The notes: generated from the letters alone by a model not told the origin. A stretch of DNA of 64,000 nucleotides from Manduca sexta (GCF_014839805.1 NC_051135.1:9427291-9491290), one strand, 5' to 3'. Shown: positions 46,901-59,307, counted from the stretch's first letter. Numbers and translations: made by a program.

Positions 46901-47147
46901 ATGTGACGAGGATGCCGTTTATCTGATGATAAGCGATACGACCGCCCATAAACAGTTACAATGCCATCCCGGAACTTTGAATTGCAAAGCACTATGTGAC
47001 GTTCCACAGTAGGTTTTCAGAATGAGACAAAGATTTTAGGTCTTATAAAGTAATTACGCTAGTTACAATTTCCTCTAAACTGGTACACATCAGTGCATGG
47101 ACACAGTTTAACTTGGCTATAGAAACAGACATTGCCGTAGACACCTT
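46901..47147 (+). repeat. Repeat family E copy 1
   Basis: It begins GAGGATGCCGTTTATCTGAT, then GATACGACCGCCCATAAACAG, and ends ACAGACATTGCCGTAGACACC. It is collinear with 49250-49541. Confidence 0.75.
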
Positions 47148-47149
47148 AT

Positions 47150-48865
47150 AACTATGAAGACAGACATTCACATATAACAGACTTACCACCAATAATTAAA
47201 ATAAGTGTATATTGCCTATTAAACGTTATTTTTAAAAATTTATAGCTCTATTACCTAGTAACTTCTATTAGCCGCTCAACCGGCATTAATCTTTTTGAAA
47301 TAAAAAGTACTCTATTCAATCCACAGCTCACTGTCTGAGTACCATATTTCATACACATTCATTTAGTTATTAAGGTAATAGGTGATTAATTAACAAACAT
47401 TCAAACTCATGTATAGAAATTTTACTTATGTTATCTAAGACTGAACAACAAATAAAAAATAAAACAAAGATAATGTGTTGTTAAAACTGAGTATATTTTA
47501 CTATTATTTATTTGGAATATCTTGCATTACATTCACTATCCTGTAAAAGTAAATAATTTTATTATTACATTTGATATTATCAGTTTTGTTAACATTAGTA
47601 TTCAATGTAAGATGCCTTTGGTCTCCTAAAATAAAAAAGGAAGTGTTTGTACAAACAATTTTAGATTCAACATGATTACATACTTTTGTATGTAATTGTT
47701 TAAAATGATTGGGATTACCTACATGAAATTTTTGCTTTGTTTCTCTGGATCGATATTCACATTTTGAAGATTTTGATATTTAATTTAAAGCTGGCTAAGC
47801 CCTTGATTAAGACGTCTACCAATTACTTATAACAACAATAATGTATAACTAGTAAAAATTTCTTCAATAATCTTTATTGTTATCAAACTTTATAGGTACA
47901 AAACTTTCACCACAAAGAAACTATATAGTATTAATTGTAATGTACATAATTAAGAAAACATTGTTTAAAAAGATACCTTCATTCGTGTTTTATATTTGTT
48001 TGCATATCTATTTACTAATAGAAATATTACATCGAAGTAATAAAAAATAAACTTGATTGACCTCAATTGTTGTCAAAAGTCGGGTTGCCAGTAGTAAAGT
48101 AGCTTATTTTTCACCGCTGAGCCCATAACACAAATTTGACTATCAAGATACAAAAACATAGGTTTGAATATTAATTTGATCATTTAGGATTTATGTTTGT
48201 TTTTGTTTCTGATAAGGTAGAATATTATATTTGAGTTTTCATGATGTAAAGAGGATACTATCGTCAATAGAAATTATACAGTCGTTGTATCTAAATAATT
48301 AATTTGTCTAAACGCGCATAGACGCGCTGGATTGCCGCACGTTATTTTGACAATTCGTAACATGCCCGTAAGGCGGATGTGTCACACCTCATCGTGTTCA
48401 TGAAATGTCAAATTAGCATCCAGAATACTCTTACACAGTCATAACACGAAGTTAACGAAACACGCCGTGTTACAAGTTCGACATTGTCGTAGAGAATCAT
48501 GCCCCTGGTATGATTTGTGATAGTGTATATAATTTTTGTGTTTATAGTTCCAGTCTAATGTAAGTTTGACTCTAATGTCTAAAACTCCACCTGTCTTTTA
48601 CCACACTTATTCTAGTTAGTTATGTTGTTTTTTAATGGTTGGAAGTTAGTACTTTTAGGCTAAGAAAGAAGACGCTGAATGTTTTTTCGTTGTGTAAGAT
48701 CTATACTGTGATACAAGTTTGACATTTTTGTTGAACTACATAGAAAATTGAGTTCTACGATATTATATTACGGTTTATTCACAATATTTCTTGTCTACCA
48801 TTATCCTATGTACAGTGATTGTTAAACCAAGCAATTATATTTTGAATTTAAAAACAGATACTGAA
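47150..48865. other. AT-rich non-coding stretch
   Basis: Nothing recognised. Confidence 0.5.
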
Positions 48866-48869
48866 AGTC

Positions 48870-49040
48870 ATGACAGAGATCAGACCAGATCCCAAAATAG
48901 TCGACGTGAGCCGCCGGAGCCAGTACTCCTGGCACCATAACGAGCATAAATTCCACTTACACAATAGTAAACATAGTTTGATGTACGACGGCCAAGGCGC
49001 GATGAATTGGGGCTTGGAGAAAAATTTGAATAAAACATGA
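48870..49040 (+). CDS. Candidate small ORF, 56 codons, unknown
   Basis: An ATG-to-TGA frame (MTEIRPDPKIVDVSRRSQYS ... LMYDGQGAMNWGLEKNLNKT) coincides with a sharp local rise in GC. The peptide is hydrophilic and histidine-rich, with no signal or membrane segment. The reverse strand is also open over the same block, so strand is uncertain. It may be a coding exon, a small ORF or a conserved non-coding island; no family is recognised. Confidence 0.25.
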   Translation: MTEIRPDPKIVDVSRRSQYSWHHNEHKFHLHNSKHSLMYDGQGAMNWGLEKNLNKT

Positions 49041-49249
49041 AATATTCACCAAGTACACTACATATGTAAATGCTGTGGAATAATATATACCCCTTACCTT
49101 GAATACAAATGTATCGGAATCCTTACCTCATTTATCATGAGAGACGTTTGAATCTTGCTTCCCTTGTTGACCAGTTAAAAATAAGTTTATTTATGGAAGA
49201 ACAAGAACATTTCTAATAACCATTTTAACTAGACTTTTTTTTCTTTTTC

Positions 49250-49541
49250 ATTGCTCTGAATGACGATAGGAGCCTGCCTTGGCCTCAAGGTAAGTGATAC
49301 GACCGCCCATAAATAGTAGAAACACCCTCCAACACCTTGAATTACAGTACTGTTTGGTATTTCACTGCGCTCGCAATCCTGAGACATGAGATGTTAAGTC
49401 TTATTATGTCCAGTAGTTACACTGGCTACAATATCCTTAAAACCGAAACACTACATGACTACACACTGCTTGGCGGCAGAAATAAATATTGTAGTGGTGT
49501 CTACCCAGGCGGACTCTCACATGTGAGAGACCTACCACCAG
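49250..49541 (+). repeat. Repeat family E copy 2
   Basis: Anchors are GATACGACCGCCCATAAATAG, TTTCACTGCGCTCGCAATCC, GAGACATGAGATGTTAAGTC, TTGGCGGCAGAAATA-like and CTCACATGTGAGAGACCTAC. This is a very common moth repeat as I recall. A 100-aa open frame across it is incidental. Confidence 0.8.
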
Positions 49542-49618
49542 ATAAAGACTCTGCCTATAAGCATATGTTTTATGCTGTATTAGTTGATGATATTTCCATA
49601 AATAATCAAGTGTGCTTT

Positions 49619-49906
49619 GGATGTGGAATGGACTATTGAGACGAATATCCGAAGGTTCAAATCCCAAAGGCACACAACTCTGTCTTCTCTAAAGACATGA
49701 GCGTATTTTTTGTGAATTATCGCTTGCTTAACCGTGAAGGAAAACACCGTGAGGAAACCTGCATACCCGAAAATTTCTCTATAGGGTGTGTGAAGTCTAC
49801 CAATCCGCACTAGGCCAGCGTGATGGATTAAGGTCTAATCCCTCTCAGTAATAAGGAGGCTTGTACAGCAGTAGGACAGTATATAGTAGAGGGCTGATAT
49901 TTTTTT
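49619..49906 (+). mobile_element. SINE-1 copy, head partly lost
   Basis: It starts inside the tRNA region (GGATGTGGAATGGACT), keeps the B box GGTTCAAATCC (49654-49664), the core GTGAAGGAAAACACCGTGAG and a GGGCTGATATTTTTTTAT tail. It is more diverged than the 2.8- and 41.7-kb copies. Confidence 0.85.
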
Positions 49907-51238
49907 ATAGATGCTTACATGACCTGCAAACTTTACTACCCAATTTATTATTAATACTTCGATCTAAAAAGATCATTAATTTTCGATCCTAACAACAGAA
50001 ACACACGTACAAGTCCATGTAAAAACACTTAATTACTTGAATACTGCCCAGTTCACATATTGCCTTTCTCCTAGAATAATAAGGTCTCTTAAGGAAAGCA
50101 ATTAAACAGGACTGCATAATTGTCTTAGCGACGGTCGGGTTCAACATGCCTCTCATTAGTGCAAATTTTCTTAAGTCTCCACTGACCGGTAAGTACTATG
50201 TGGTTAATTTACTGTGCTATTGCAATAAAAAGCTGGTGGAATTTTTTAATGTTCTTTTGTGAAAGATGTATGTTACGTCGTTATGCTTGTTTGCGAAGGT
50301 AGACAGAAGTGTCTATTGAAGGTTTTGATGATTAATTGTCAACTTTAATGTTGCAGTAGATAAGGACATGTTTTTAATAAGAAGTTGGGTTTTCGTCCCC
50401 GCGTCAAATATCTTGGTGTGCAAATTATGCTGGTGTTTGTTTTTCAATTTTAATGTGTTTTGCAGTTACACGTTCTGATGCGAAAAATAGGTTTGTTGAG
50501 ATTAAATTTTCTTTAACCTTTTCATCTAAAATTGTTGAAGGTCTAATTCCTCCATTGTACACAGTTAAACATATCATATCTATCAATCATCAATTTTATA
50601 AACTTCATTTTCAATTTCTTTGTATCCATTTTGGAAGTACTGCGGATTCTCAATGTAATGTCATAGAAGCTATTTAACTTCCTATCCCTAACAAAAACAA
50701 AAGTAAATTAACGAACGTAAACAAACCGAAAGAATCTCAGTAATTCTTTATTCACACAAGAGCAAATTAAGAACTACTAAGAGTTTGAGAACTTACGAAC
50801 AAAATACATTTGACAAACAGTCAAGTCAGATTGTAGTGCAGACTCGGAACAAGTTCCTTTCGCACGGAAACTTGTACGAGTTTAATATGTAAAGTGTCAA
50901 CGAAGGGAGATTACCGTTCCTATTGTTGGAGTTGCATGGATAACCGCGCACCCGTCTTCATACTTTATTAGTTGTAAGCCGCTGAAATCTTACCAACAAT
51001 TTATGTGGTGGTGTGCCAGTATATTGGTTTGGTAAGACTTAACTTTCTGCATTGCATACGTTTATAAAGTTGGCTATAATATAATTGATGAAGTAGATAC
51101 TGCAGTTATCGTTTCACCGACTATTGGAATGATATTATGTCTGCGTCTGAATGTAGGGCATAAGTTTTTTATTGAAAAAATTATGTACATCTCCTAAGTA
51201 TCCTACTTTGAGTTATATAATGATCTATACACAATATA
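49907..51238. other. AT-rich non-coding stretch
   Basis: No gene or repeat was recognised. A GTAAGTAC donor-like site at 50189 is preceded by a short open segment only. Confidence 0.45.
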
Positions 51239-51240
51239 TG

Positions 51241-51400
51241 ATAAAACAAAGTGCCCTTTTCTGCCTATCTGTATGTTACCGATTTTCTCGAAATCTACTG
51301 AACGGATTTTTATTAAATTTGTAATGGAAATAGTTTAAGACCCTAGGAAGGTTATAGTCTTCTTTCTATCTCGCGAAGCCGTGAACAAAAGCTACTCTAG
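51241..51400 (-). repeat. Repeat family D fragment
   Basis: AAACAAAGTGCCCTTTTCTG, ATTTTCTCGAAATCTACTG and CGCGAAGCCGTGAACAAAAG match the inverse of the D start, as at 56229-56430. Confidence 0.7.
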
Positions 51401-53100
51401 AAATAATTGTAGGAATTTGGGATGACTTCACCGATTTCCGGAATTAAGCCGGCAATAATGTACGCAATACCAGTAAAAATATAATAGAGATTTTGGTAGA
51501 ACTTAATATTTTTTCCCCCGTTACTTAATACTATTCACTTCTCCACACGGGTTTTCATGTAGACACGTTTTGCCACTTAACCGCCATTAAAAGCAACGCA
51601 AAAAGTATGTCAATATTTCATATTTACAAGCGCTTGTGATTCTAGTTATACCTTCCACACCTGCGTCTGTCGTCACCGTTTCATCGATGTTTTCAATGGA
51701 TGTTTAGTTACTGCAGACAGCCTCATCAACAAAATACCAAACGCAGAAGTGCAAGGAATTTTAGATGGGTATTCATGAGGTAAAAAAGGGAGAGAAGAGT
51801 AAAATAGAGGAGACAAAAGAGGCCATTGGGGCATTTGAAGAGTAGAAGTTGAATTTGAAAATACGGACACGGCTTACCTTTATTGTCTTACTAATGAATT
51901 AGGCGTTTTGGGAGCAACTGTAGCTACCCGCTGTGTCGAACAGAATGAACCACGATTAGCTAGCGCCGTTTAGCAGACCTTGTAATTTAACGACTAGGCC
52001 TACTACTACTGTCATAAACCAACGCACCCAAAGTTAAAGTTCTTGCTTTTATAATTAAAAGACCTAAAATCGAGTAAATTTTTAGAAACTCGTCTTTAAC
52101 TTGCCATTGATTGTGTCTTTTCAGTTATTTTTTTTTAGTCTATAAATTTACTATTCTTTGGTATCTCAACCTTCCATGATTAGGTTCGGATATACCTTTG
52201 TACTATGCGATTTTTTTGAAAGTAAGATCATCCGTGAGCCTCAGATGCACCACATCCATCGGACTTTAATGTCGAGGAAGATTCACCTAACGGCCGGAAC
52301 CGCGAGCAAAAATTACTTTGTGATAAGGAATTGTAAATGGAGCATATAATTTTTCAGTCAGGTGACATTCTAGGAAATCTCATTTGAGAACATTCACCTT
52401 TTAATGTACAAGAGTTAAGTAAGTTTTATTTATTGGGAAATGGTGTTACGTGATTTCAATACTAAATTAGTAATGTCAGTATATTCAGAGTTTCGGCTGA
52501 TTTGAACACTAGTGAATTACTTACAAGTTGCCGATTACAAGTCAATACTTTTACATGAATCAATATTTATTCAAGTCAAATCCATTATTCGTTATATCAG
52601 TCAATACCCAGACACCTTTATGTCGGCGAATAAACTAATTCCAACACATCAGAATCAGCCAAAGTGCTCTATGAAATTGAAAAATAAATTTCACGTATTC
52701 ACAGCGGAGTTAATATATTAAATTTCAATATCAACGCATCACAGCCAGGCCTTGAAACATATGAAAAAAAAAATGAAATCTATCAGACACACGCCTCCTG
52801 GGGTTGATAGATTTTCAATATAAAAAGTACTAGCTATCTTTATATAACCAATTGACGAGACGAGCAGAGCGCTAGTTGGCTGATAGACGCCACATCAGCC
52901 ATCAAGAAGCTAGCCGTTGAATATGATATGCAACCGAATACAAAAGTCAAGCTCTCTTTTAATCGTAAACAAAAGAGTTCATTCAGCTTTGACTGGGTTA
53001 TACGTTAACTGGATAACATTCACTTGAGCAATGTGAGACAGGTCCTTAGAAACTTATATCACACATCACTACATGAAATTCTCTGGTCATCACTTTAACC
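51401..53100. other. Non-coding stretch
   Basis: No recognisable gene or repeat. Confidence 0.45.
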
Positions 53101-53110
53101 AATGATTTTT

Positions 53111-53262
53111 TTATACGAACACAGCAAAGTGACCTCTCTGCAGCTGATGGTAAGTCGAAAGGGGTCCAATAGAATGTCGACTGACGGGAGATGATTATCT
53201 CTCGGCAGTCAGATGACGCGTTTCGATATGTTTAGTAATTACATTGGCTACCAGTGGCGAAA
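53111..53262 (+). repeat. Family C 5' part joined to family E-like sequence
   Basis: 53111-53213 matches the first half of family C (TGCAGCTGATGGTAAGTCG, AATGTCGACTGACGGGAGAT). At about 53210 it changes to ATGACGCGTTTCGATATGTT and GTAATTACATTGGCTACC, resembling the middle of family E. It is a chimera by recombination or insertion. Confidence 0.6.
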
Positions 53263-53913
53263 CGTCCATACAACCCGATTCCTACCGTCTTCCCTTTTAA
53301 GTTTATTTACGTTTGTTTTAGTTTTTGTCTTCTGCTAAATTGGCCTTTATATTGCAATAATACACTCGACTTCTTTGTGGCAATAAGACGATGACGATTA
53401 AGACGATGGCGAATGGCGATGGCACCCGCCCCGAAGAGCTACCAAGGATTCCATTTAAAGACTGGTATGATACTAAACCATTATCTATCACTTTGGTGGG
53501 TTTCAGTCGAAACCCATCCTCACGATTAATTGTTAGATCTATGCCCAAGTGCATAATGCTTTAGATTTTTTTTTATTAAGTCGCTATCTCTATCAGCCTA
53601 AATTTTGGATTCAAAGACCAGACCTAGAGACCAGTAAGTATCTCACTTACAAAGCGCATAAACTTTAAACTGAGTCAAAGTAGAAGCTACCACTCCTATA
53701 CATTACAGAATAATGAATTCCCTCCGTAAGTAACTTATCCGATGAAAGAGGTCCAGTTATCGACCTCGGCGTAGTTGTCCAACCGTCACAAACATTAGTT
53801 AGTACTATTGTTTAATATTGTTATGAATGAATGACAAGCGAGGTAAGACTGGCAGCAACTTATAGACTTGGTTAGACTTTAAACTATATTAATTTATTTA
53901 AATTGAATTAATG

Positions 53914-54122
53914 TCTTGGTAGGGAAGTTGTATTATACGACTGCAGAGCTGAGGTCGCGGGTTCGATCTTCAAGTCGGGTTTTTGACTAAGTATTGCTCG
54001 AAGACTGGATATGGCATATACGGCGTATACGGCATGGTGTAGCATGGAATTCACCATATGGTGGAGAAGTACAGGCACGGATATGCCTCTGCCTACCCTT
54101 TAAGTTATAAACGCGTGTGTGT
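53914..54122 (+). mobile_element. SINE-2 related copy
   Basis: The tRNA-like head CTTGGTAGGGAAGTTGTATT and the B box GGTTCGATCTT are followed by TTTTTGACTAAGTATTGCTCG and the tail TATGCCTCTGCCTACCCTTT. The ACGGCGTATACGGCATGG block is a small internal duplication. Confidence 0.7.
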
Positions 54123-54289
54123 TGTTATTATTTTATTAGCTTTACGCGGTTTCGCCCCAAAAATCATGATTCCCAGATAAAAAATATTCTCGAGGACTCA
54201 GGTGTAATATAGTTTCCAGAACTTAAAGAATTTTCAGGATCGTAGAAATAATTCTGAAAATTAGCGCGTATATATAAACTACTAGTCTT

Positions 54290-54515
54290 CAACTTTATAC
54301 GTACATAGTATCACGCCTCTCTCCCATAGTAAGTCTATGGATTGCCATTTTGCACGATTCTTGCATACTTCTCTCGCTTGCTCCGCATTCAATCTTTTCA
54401 TGCATTCCCGCCAATTCGGGTACCCTTCGCCTTTACTAAGAATGTCAGATATCTGACATTTGAAGGTTCGGTGCGGTCTACCCCTACCGACTCGTCCATC
54501 CACATTCGCCTTGAG
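54290..54515 (-). pseudogene. Non-LTR retrotransposon C-terminal coding remnant (family G)
   Basis: On the minus strand an intact 73-codon frame encodes GRVGRGRPHRTFKCQISDIL, then CMKRLNAEQAREVCKNRAKW and QSIDLLW. This is the C-terminal tail of a LINE polyprotein (remembered pattern: GRGRPxxTF, CMxRxMxVxEAREVCKDRxxWR). The reverse transcriptase core is absent, as expected of a fragment. It corresponds to 4622-4865. Confidence 0.7.
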
Positions 54516-55165
54516 CTTTATAAAATCATATAATTAACATTTTGTGTTCTGCTTAGGTAAAATTGTATTCAACACTTCACATATTTATCAAAAATTTATT
54601 ATGAAACTTTGATGTAAAATTCGTATCAAAACATGCTGACAATACTTTTCGTGGTACAAAAATACAATTTCATTCGACATTCGTCAAAGCTTGCGTCATA
54701 TTAGGGAATTTCTTCGAAATAAGCCTTTGTCGAGACTGTCTATTGAATTCCCTGTCAAACGTGGGAGTAGTGAATGTCGGCACTCATTTCAAACAAGCAA
54801 CACAGGCCACCTTTATTATACAACTAGCTTTTGCTCACGGCTCCGCCCGCGTTATAAAGTTTTTCAGGCTAAAGTTTTCCATTATAAAAGTAGTAGTTTC
54901 CCAGGAGCCTATGTTCTTCCCAGGGTTTCAAACTGTCTCGATACCAAATTTTATCTTAATACGTTGGGTAGTTTTTGAGTTTAAGACGTTCAGGCAAACG
55001 GATGCAGCGGGGGACTTTGTTTTATAATATATTTTTTTAGAACTTTTTAAAAGGAATAATCCCTACATACATCATTGTTGCATAACTTTAACCGTTTACG
55101 CAGCGCACGCAACGGAAGCTCTCAAAACTAATAAATTGTCCCCGTATTTGTAACATGTTTCATTA

Positions 55166-55407
55166 CTGCTCCTCTCCTATTGGTCATAGCGTGATGATAT
55201 ATAACTTAGAGCACTCCACGAACAAAGGGCTATCCAACGCAAAAAGATTTTTTCAGTTTGGACCGGTAGTTCCAGAGATTAGCCATTGCTGCTCCGCTCC
55301 TATTGGGTATAGCGTGATGATATATAGCCTATAGCAATCCACAAATAAAGGGCTATCCAACGCAAAAAGAATTTTTCAGTTTGGACCGATAGTTCCTAAG
55401 ATTAGTA
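55166..55407. repeat. Tandem duplication inside family D, unit ~122 bp
   Basis: CTATTGGTCATAGCGTGATG (55178) recurs as CTATTGGGTATAGCGTGATG (55300), and AAAGGGCTATCCAACGCAAA and TCAGTTTGGACCG follow in both units. The 33.4-kb copy has a single unit. Confidence 0.85.
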
Positions 55408-55765
55408 AACAAATATAATGAGAAAGCTTCGAACTGCTAAGGTATCGGGAGTTACACGTGTCATTGTGAGTCAACCATAAAAGATAGACATATGCTGTCG
55501 TGGGATATTTTTTACATAATTTTAAGGAGAACATTTCCGTGATACATGATTTCTACGTAGCTTTAACCATTAAGGTTGCACACGCGACGGAAGCTTAAAA
55601 AATGGAGTAACTTCTCCCGTTTTACCAACATTTCCCTTCACTGCTCTGCTCCTATTAATTGTAGCGTGATGAAAAGTATACTATAACCAGCACAGGAGTA
55701 TGAAAAATATTTGTACCAAGTTTCGTTAAAATCTGTCGAGTAGTTTTTGTTTCTATAACGGTTAT

Positions 55766-55792
55766 ACAGACAGACAGACAGACAGACAGACA
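55766..55792. repeat. (CAGA)n microsatellite
   Basis: About six uninterrupted CAGA units within the family D copy. Confidence 0.9.
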
Positions 55793-56228
55793 AAAATTTT
55801 ACTAATTGCATTTTTGGCATCAGTATCGATCCCTAATCACCCCCTGATAGTTATTTTTGAAATATATTTCATGTACAGAATTGACCTCTCTACAGATTTA
55901 TTATAAGTATAGATAAAATTTTGACGGCTTTTGATAAATATACTAATAAGCCTTGTCACTCAATAAAATACATACTAATAATTTATACTCAATAAAGAGA
56001 CAACTTTACAGACAACGCATAGATTAAACCGAAGGGTCGATAAGGGCGGAATTAGGTATAGACACGAATGCCTTAGATGAATATTAAAAAATAAAATAAA
56101 AAAAAACCTAAAAAGTTAAAGGATTTTTTGTATACCGGCAACGCATCTCTATGTCCCCAGGTATGGCAAATGTTCATGGGCAATGATCACTTAAGGTGAA
56201 CCGTATGCTCGTTTGCCCATATCTATAC

Positions 56229-56430
56229 ATATTATAAAACAAAGTCCCCATTTCTGTCTGTCTGTATGATATCAATTTTTCTCAAAATCTATGGAACAGA
56301 TTTTTATGGAATTTGGTATGGAGATAGATTAAGATCCTGGGTAGGTTATAGGTTACTTTCTATCCCGGGAAAATATATAGCGGGATTTTTATCCCGGAAA
56401 ACTCCTTCACGCGAGCAAAGCCGCATTAGA
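56229..56430 (-). repeat. Repeat family D fragment
   Basis: AAACAAAGTCCCCATTTCTG, GAGATAGATTAAGATCCTGG, TTTCTATCCCGGGAAAATAT and TCACGCGAGCAAAGCCGC; inverse of the D start. A further low-copy-looking repeat follows to about 56660 (ATGGCTGGACGGATTTTAAG). Confidence 0.7.
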
Positions 56431-56849
56431 TCTTTTATGTAGGCTACACGGTTATCAATAAATAAATGTGTGTATGTATGTTTACTATAGATTCCAAAAT
56501 GGCTGGACGGATTTTAAGATTTTTTTAGATAATCTTCAAATCAGCCTAGTGTAATCCTGTGTAGTTTGGTAGCATTGGACCACGAGACGATATCTGGCTA
56601 TTTTTATTTTATTCTAGCCCGGCAAAGGTAATTAAATTTTACGCGTGCAAAGTAGGAGCGGGTCTTTAGTTTGGCATAAAACATTGTTATCCGTTCCTTA
56701 TCTTTTTATACAACTGAATGATGAGACGAACAATTGGCTTGGATTTAAAATGGTAAATTACCTTATATGGGCTATTATAGCAAATCTCATTTATATGGTA
56801 TAAACGCTAATAACCAAATACAAATATCTATTCACACACAAACAAACAT

Positions 56850-57090
56850 AAACACACGCCCACACCTTTCGCGAAGGGTTAAGCAGAACCGTAACTAGGG
56901 CAATTATTTTTCACTGAGTGTATTCCGTCCCATGATGTGACAAAGGGCGACTCTATCGCAATATCGGACACAAATTTCAGACTGCAGGCCGATACTAAAC
57001 AAAAAAAAAACAATATTACATTTTCCAAACCAAGATTCGAGACTTCAGAGCGTAAGGTCCGTATTGGCCTGAATTACGCTCGCCATCCTA
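56850..57090 (-). mobile_element. SINE-2 copy
   Basis: Tail first: CACACGCCCACACCTTTCGC, then CATGATGTGACAAAGGGCGA, ATCGGACACAAATTTCAGAC, an A-rich insertion, and a decayed tRNA head GAATTACGCTCGCC. Confidence 0.7.
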
Positions 57091-57454
57091 AAATTACCCT
57101 ACCCACACAGCCTCTAACATATAACAGATCTACCTTGTAAAATGCTAATATGCTGTACCATTTTATGTAAAAGTAACCAGAGGAAGAGCGTTGTAGTTTT
57201 TATTTTATTTTAGCTTGAACGCAAATTACATTTCGCGAAAGTGCTTTCGAGTTTACTCTCTGGTAAAGAAGGATAGAATATGTCCAATTTTATGTTTTAA
57301 TAACGCTGCTTATTACCGCTTTGCACTTTGAGGTAGTTTCTCGTGTGCAGTGTGTAAATGAATATAATGTATAAAAGTAATTATCAACAGTCAGCTGTAG
57401 GAGGTAACAAATATTAATTCAATCACCGAAGTATAACATGTTTTTTTTCTCCAA

Positions 57455-57712
57455 AGTTATTTTTTTTCTATGGTACGGGAAAGTGAATCCACTGTACCTG
57501 ATGATAAGAGGAGTGGGGTCCAATAGAATGTCGATTGATGAGAGATGATTACGTCTCAGCAGTTGCCACAATTATGCCGGCCTTTATGGACCGGATATTA
57601 CACAGGCTTGACCCGAAACGCGACACACTTACGTGAGCCACTATGGCGGTTTTAACATCTTGTGTACGGTGGTCGCTATCTGGGCGGATATAAATATATC
57701 ATACCACCAGGA
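57455..57712 (+). repeat. Repeat family C copy 4
   Basis: Starts AAAGTGAATCCACTGTACCTG and ends GGCGGATATAAATATATCAT; anchors GGGGTCCAATAGAATGTCGA and GTGTACGGTGGTCGCTATCT. It is one of the most complete C copies. Confidence 0.88.
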
Positions 57713-58159
57713 TAGTTAAAAGTAAATGAAGAGCAGGGATCATTGGAATTAGATTAACTTACTTCAAATATTTTCAGACCCCATTCCCTTCAATAGCTAA
57801 AAGACTTAGCTATTCACAAATTTGCTGTATGTAATTAATTCTCCTACTCTTGAAATTCTACGCGTTTATGAGTCGTAGTATCTTTGCGAGCCTGTTAGAA
57901 ATACCACATAATTGAATCAACAAAATTATGATGAAGCGAGAATTTGAACGCCTGCATTGAATATCTTTACAAGTCTCGATCAATCACGTCGATGACACCA
58001 ACTAATTCAGAGTTCAATTTCGTAGAAATCCTATTGTTTGAACAAAAAATTATACCTAATCCTGAGCCTGAGGGCGTTAGAGGTTGATTGGTTACAAAAC
58101 GACCTCAGGTCATCAACTTTGTAATAGATAAGGGCATTATTATAGCAAAGAATAATTTT

Positions 58160-58325
58160 GTACTAGGGATTCGTCACCGCGCGAGTAGAGAATTTATGTC
58201 CCACTATACTTTTTTTCGGGATAAAAGTTATATTTTCATCCAAGATCAATTTGTGTCCCAAATTTCATCCAAACCCGTTCAGCGATTTTTGTATTTCCTT
58301 CTTATAAATAAATATCTTCATAATA
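58160..58325 (+). repeat. Repeat family D fragment, decayed
   Basis: CGTCACCGCGCGAGTAGAG, TTTTTCGGGATAAAAGTTA and CCCAAATTTCATCCAAACC keep the order of family D. Confidence 0.55.
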
Positions 58326-58635
58326 CGTATTCATAATTTTTGTAAATTCCATTCGAAAAGGAAGATCGAAATAAAAACGAATGCTATGAAGAAATTCCTG
58401 AATAGCTTTGCAAACCTGTACGGATCAAAATGTACATTCAACCTTCGTTATTCAAGTCTGTACGTTTAGTGAAGTGATTTGAGATTGCGTCCCTTTGATT
58501 GGTTTCAAGTGATAGTCAGGCGGATAGAAGCAGCTGCTGAGGTAAATTGACCATTTGGAATTCTATTGACTATATCTAGCAGTATCTAGATGATATTATA
58601 ATAGCAAAAAATGCATATAATTTCAAGTACTTTTG

Positions 58636-58876
58636 TATGTATACGACAATGTGACTCCACTGCACCTGATAGTAAGTGGGGTTGGGTCCAATAGAGTGTT
58701 GACTGACGAGATATGATAACCCCTCGGCTGTCGACACAATTATGCCGGCCTGTTGAAACCGGATATATACAGGCTGCTCCCGGAACAACACTCTTACGTG
58801 GGCCACTATGGCGGATTTTAACACCTTTTACGGTGGTCGCTATTTGGTCGATTATATAATATATCTTAACACCAGC
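58636..58876 (+). repeat. Repeat family C copy 5
   Basis: Anchors CACTGCACCTGATAGTAAGT, ACACAATTATGCCGGCCTGT, GTGGGCCACTATGGCGG and ACGGTGGTCGCTATTTGG. It lies 0.9 kb from copy 4 in the same orientation. Confidence 0.88.
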
Positions 58877-59307
58877 AAAAGGCTTCGAATAAGTTATAAC
58901 GTTTACTTTTTACATACTTCATCAAAATAATTTGCCAATTCTTTAGTGCTAGTGCCAAAACTCGCAATTTCATATCGACATTTGGCACTACTCCCCTTTA
59001 AACGAGATTCGAACTAGCTTTTAACAAGAGGCCCCGAGCTCAGCACAGTTAGCAATTAATAAGAAAGTTCAAGTATTAAATTACAACTTACTAATGGCCA
59101 TTCTAGTGATAAAATTTTCAAGGAACTTACTGTTTCTAAATTGATTTAACTATGTTCTTGTTCATTAAATACCCCGAGGGATTTCAACTCAGGCTTGACA
59201 TACGTGTGGGGTCGACCCCACATTGGAGGGTGTTAGTCTGGTGGAAGAAAATGTACTTTCCTTATCGTAAGTCTACATACGTAAATATGAGTTATCTTAT
59301 AATAATT

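Larger units (their letters stand above)
54823..55913 (+). repeat. Repeat family D, longest copy (~1.1 kb)
   Basis: It begins ACTAGCTTTTGCTCACGGC, includes GCACGCAACGGAAGC, an internal duplication (55166-55407), another CACGCGACGGAAGC block at 55580, a (CAGA)n run, and ends CGACCTCTC-like ATTGACCTCTCTACAG and TTATTATAAGTATAG. The end with 'cagacagacaaaaattt ... tcagtatcgatccctaatca' is, from memory, typical of a very abundant moth element. Open frames in it are not conserved coding. Confidence 0.75.

Noticed and set aside
49337..49639. 100-codon plus-strand frame
   Set aside because: It is translated family E and SINE-1 head sequence.
53318..53554. Open frames on both strands around ATGGCGAATGGCGATGGCAC
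   Set aside because: The segment resembles a repeat I recall from moths ('ggtgggtttcagtcgaaaccc') and sits in repeat-rich DNA beside the C/E chimera; not accepted as a gene.
53597..53632. Micro-exon-like segment TATCTCTATCAG ... GTAAGTATC
   Set aside because: At 36 bp it is too short to judge; such splice-like pairs are expected by chance at this AT content.
54691..55027. Two overlapping ~95-codon frames
   Set aside because: Both run through family D repeat sequence and are not conserved in its other copies.
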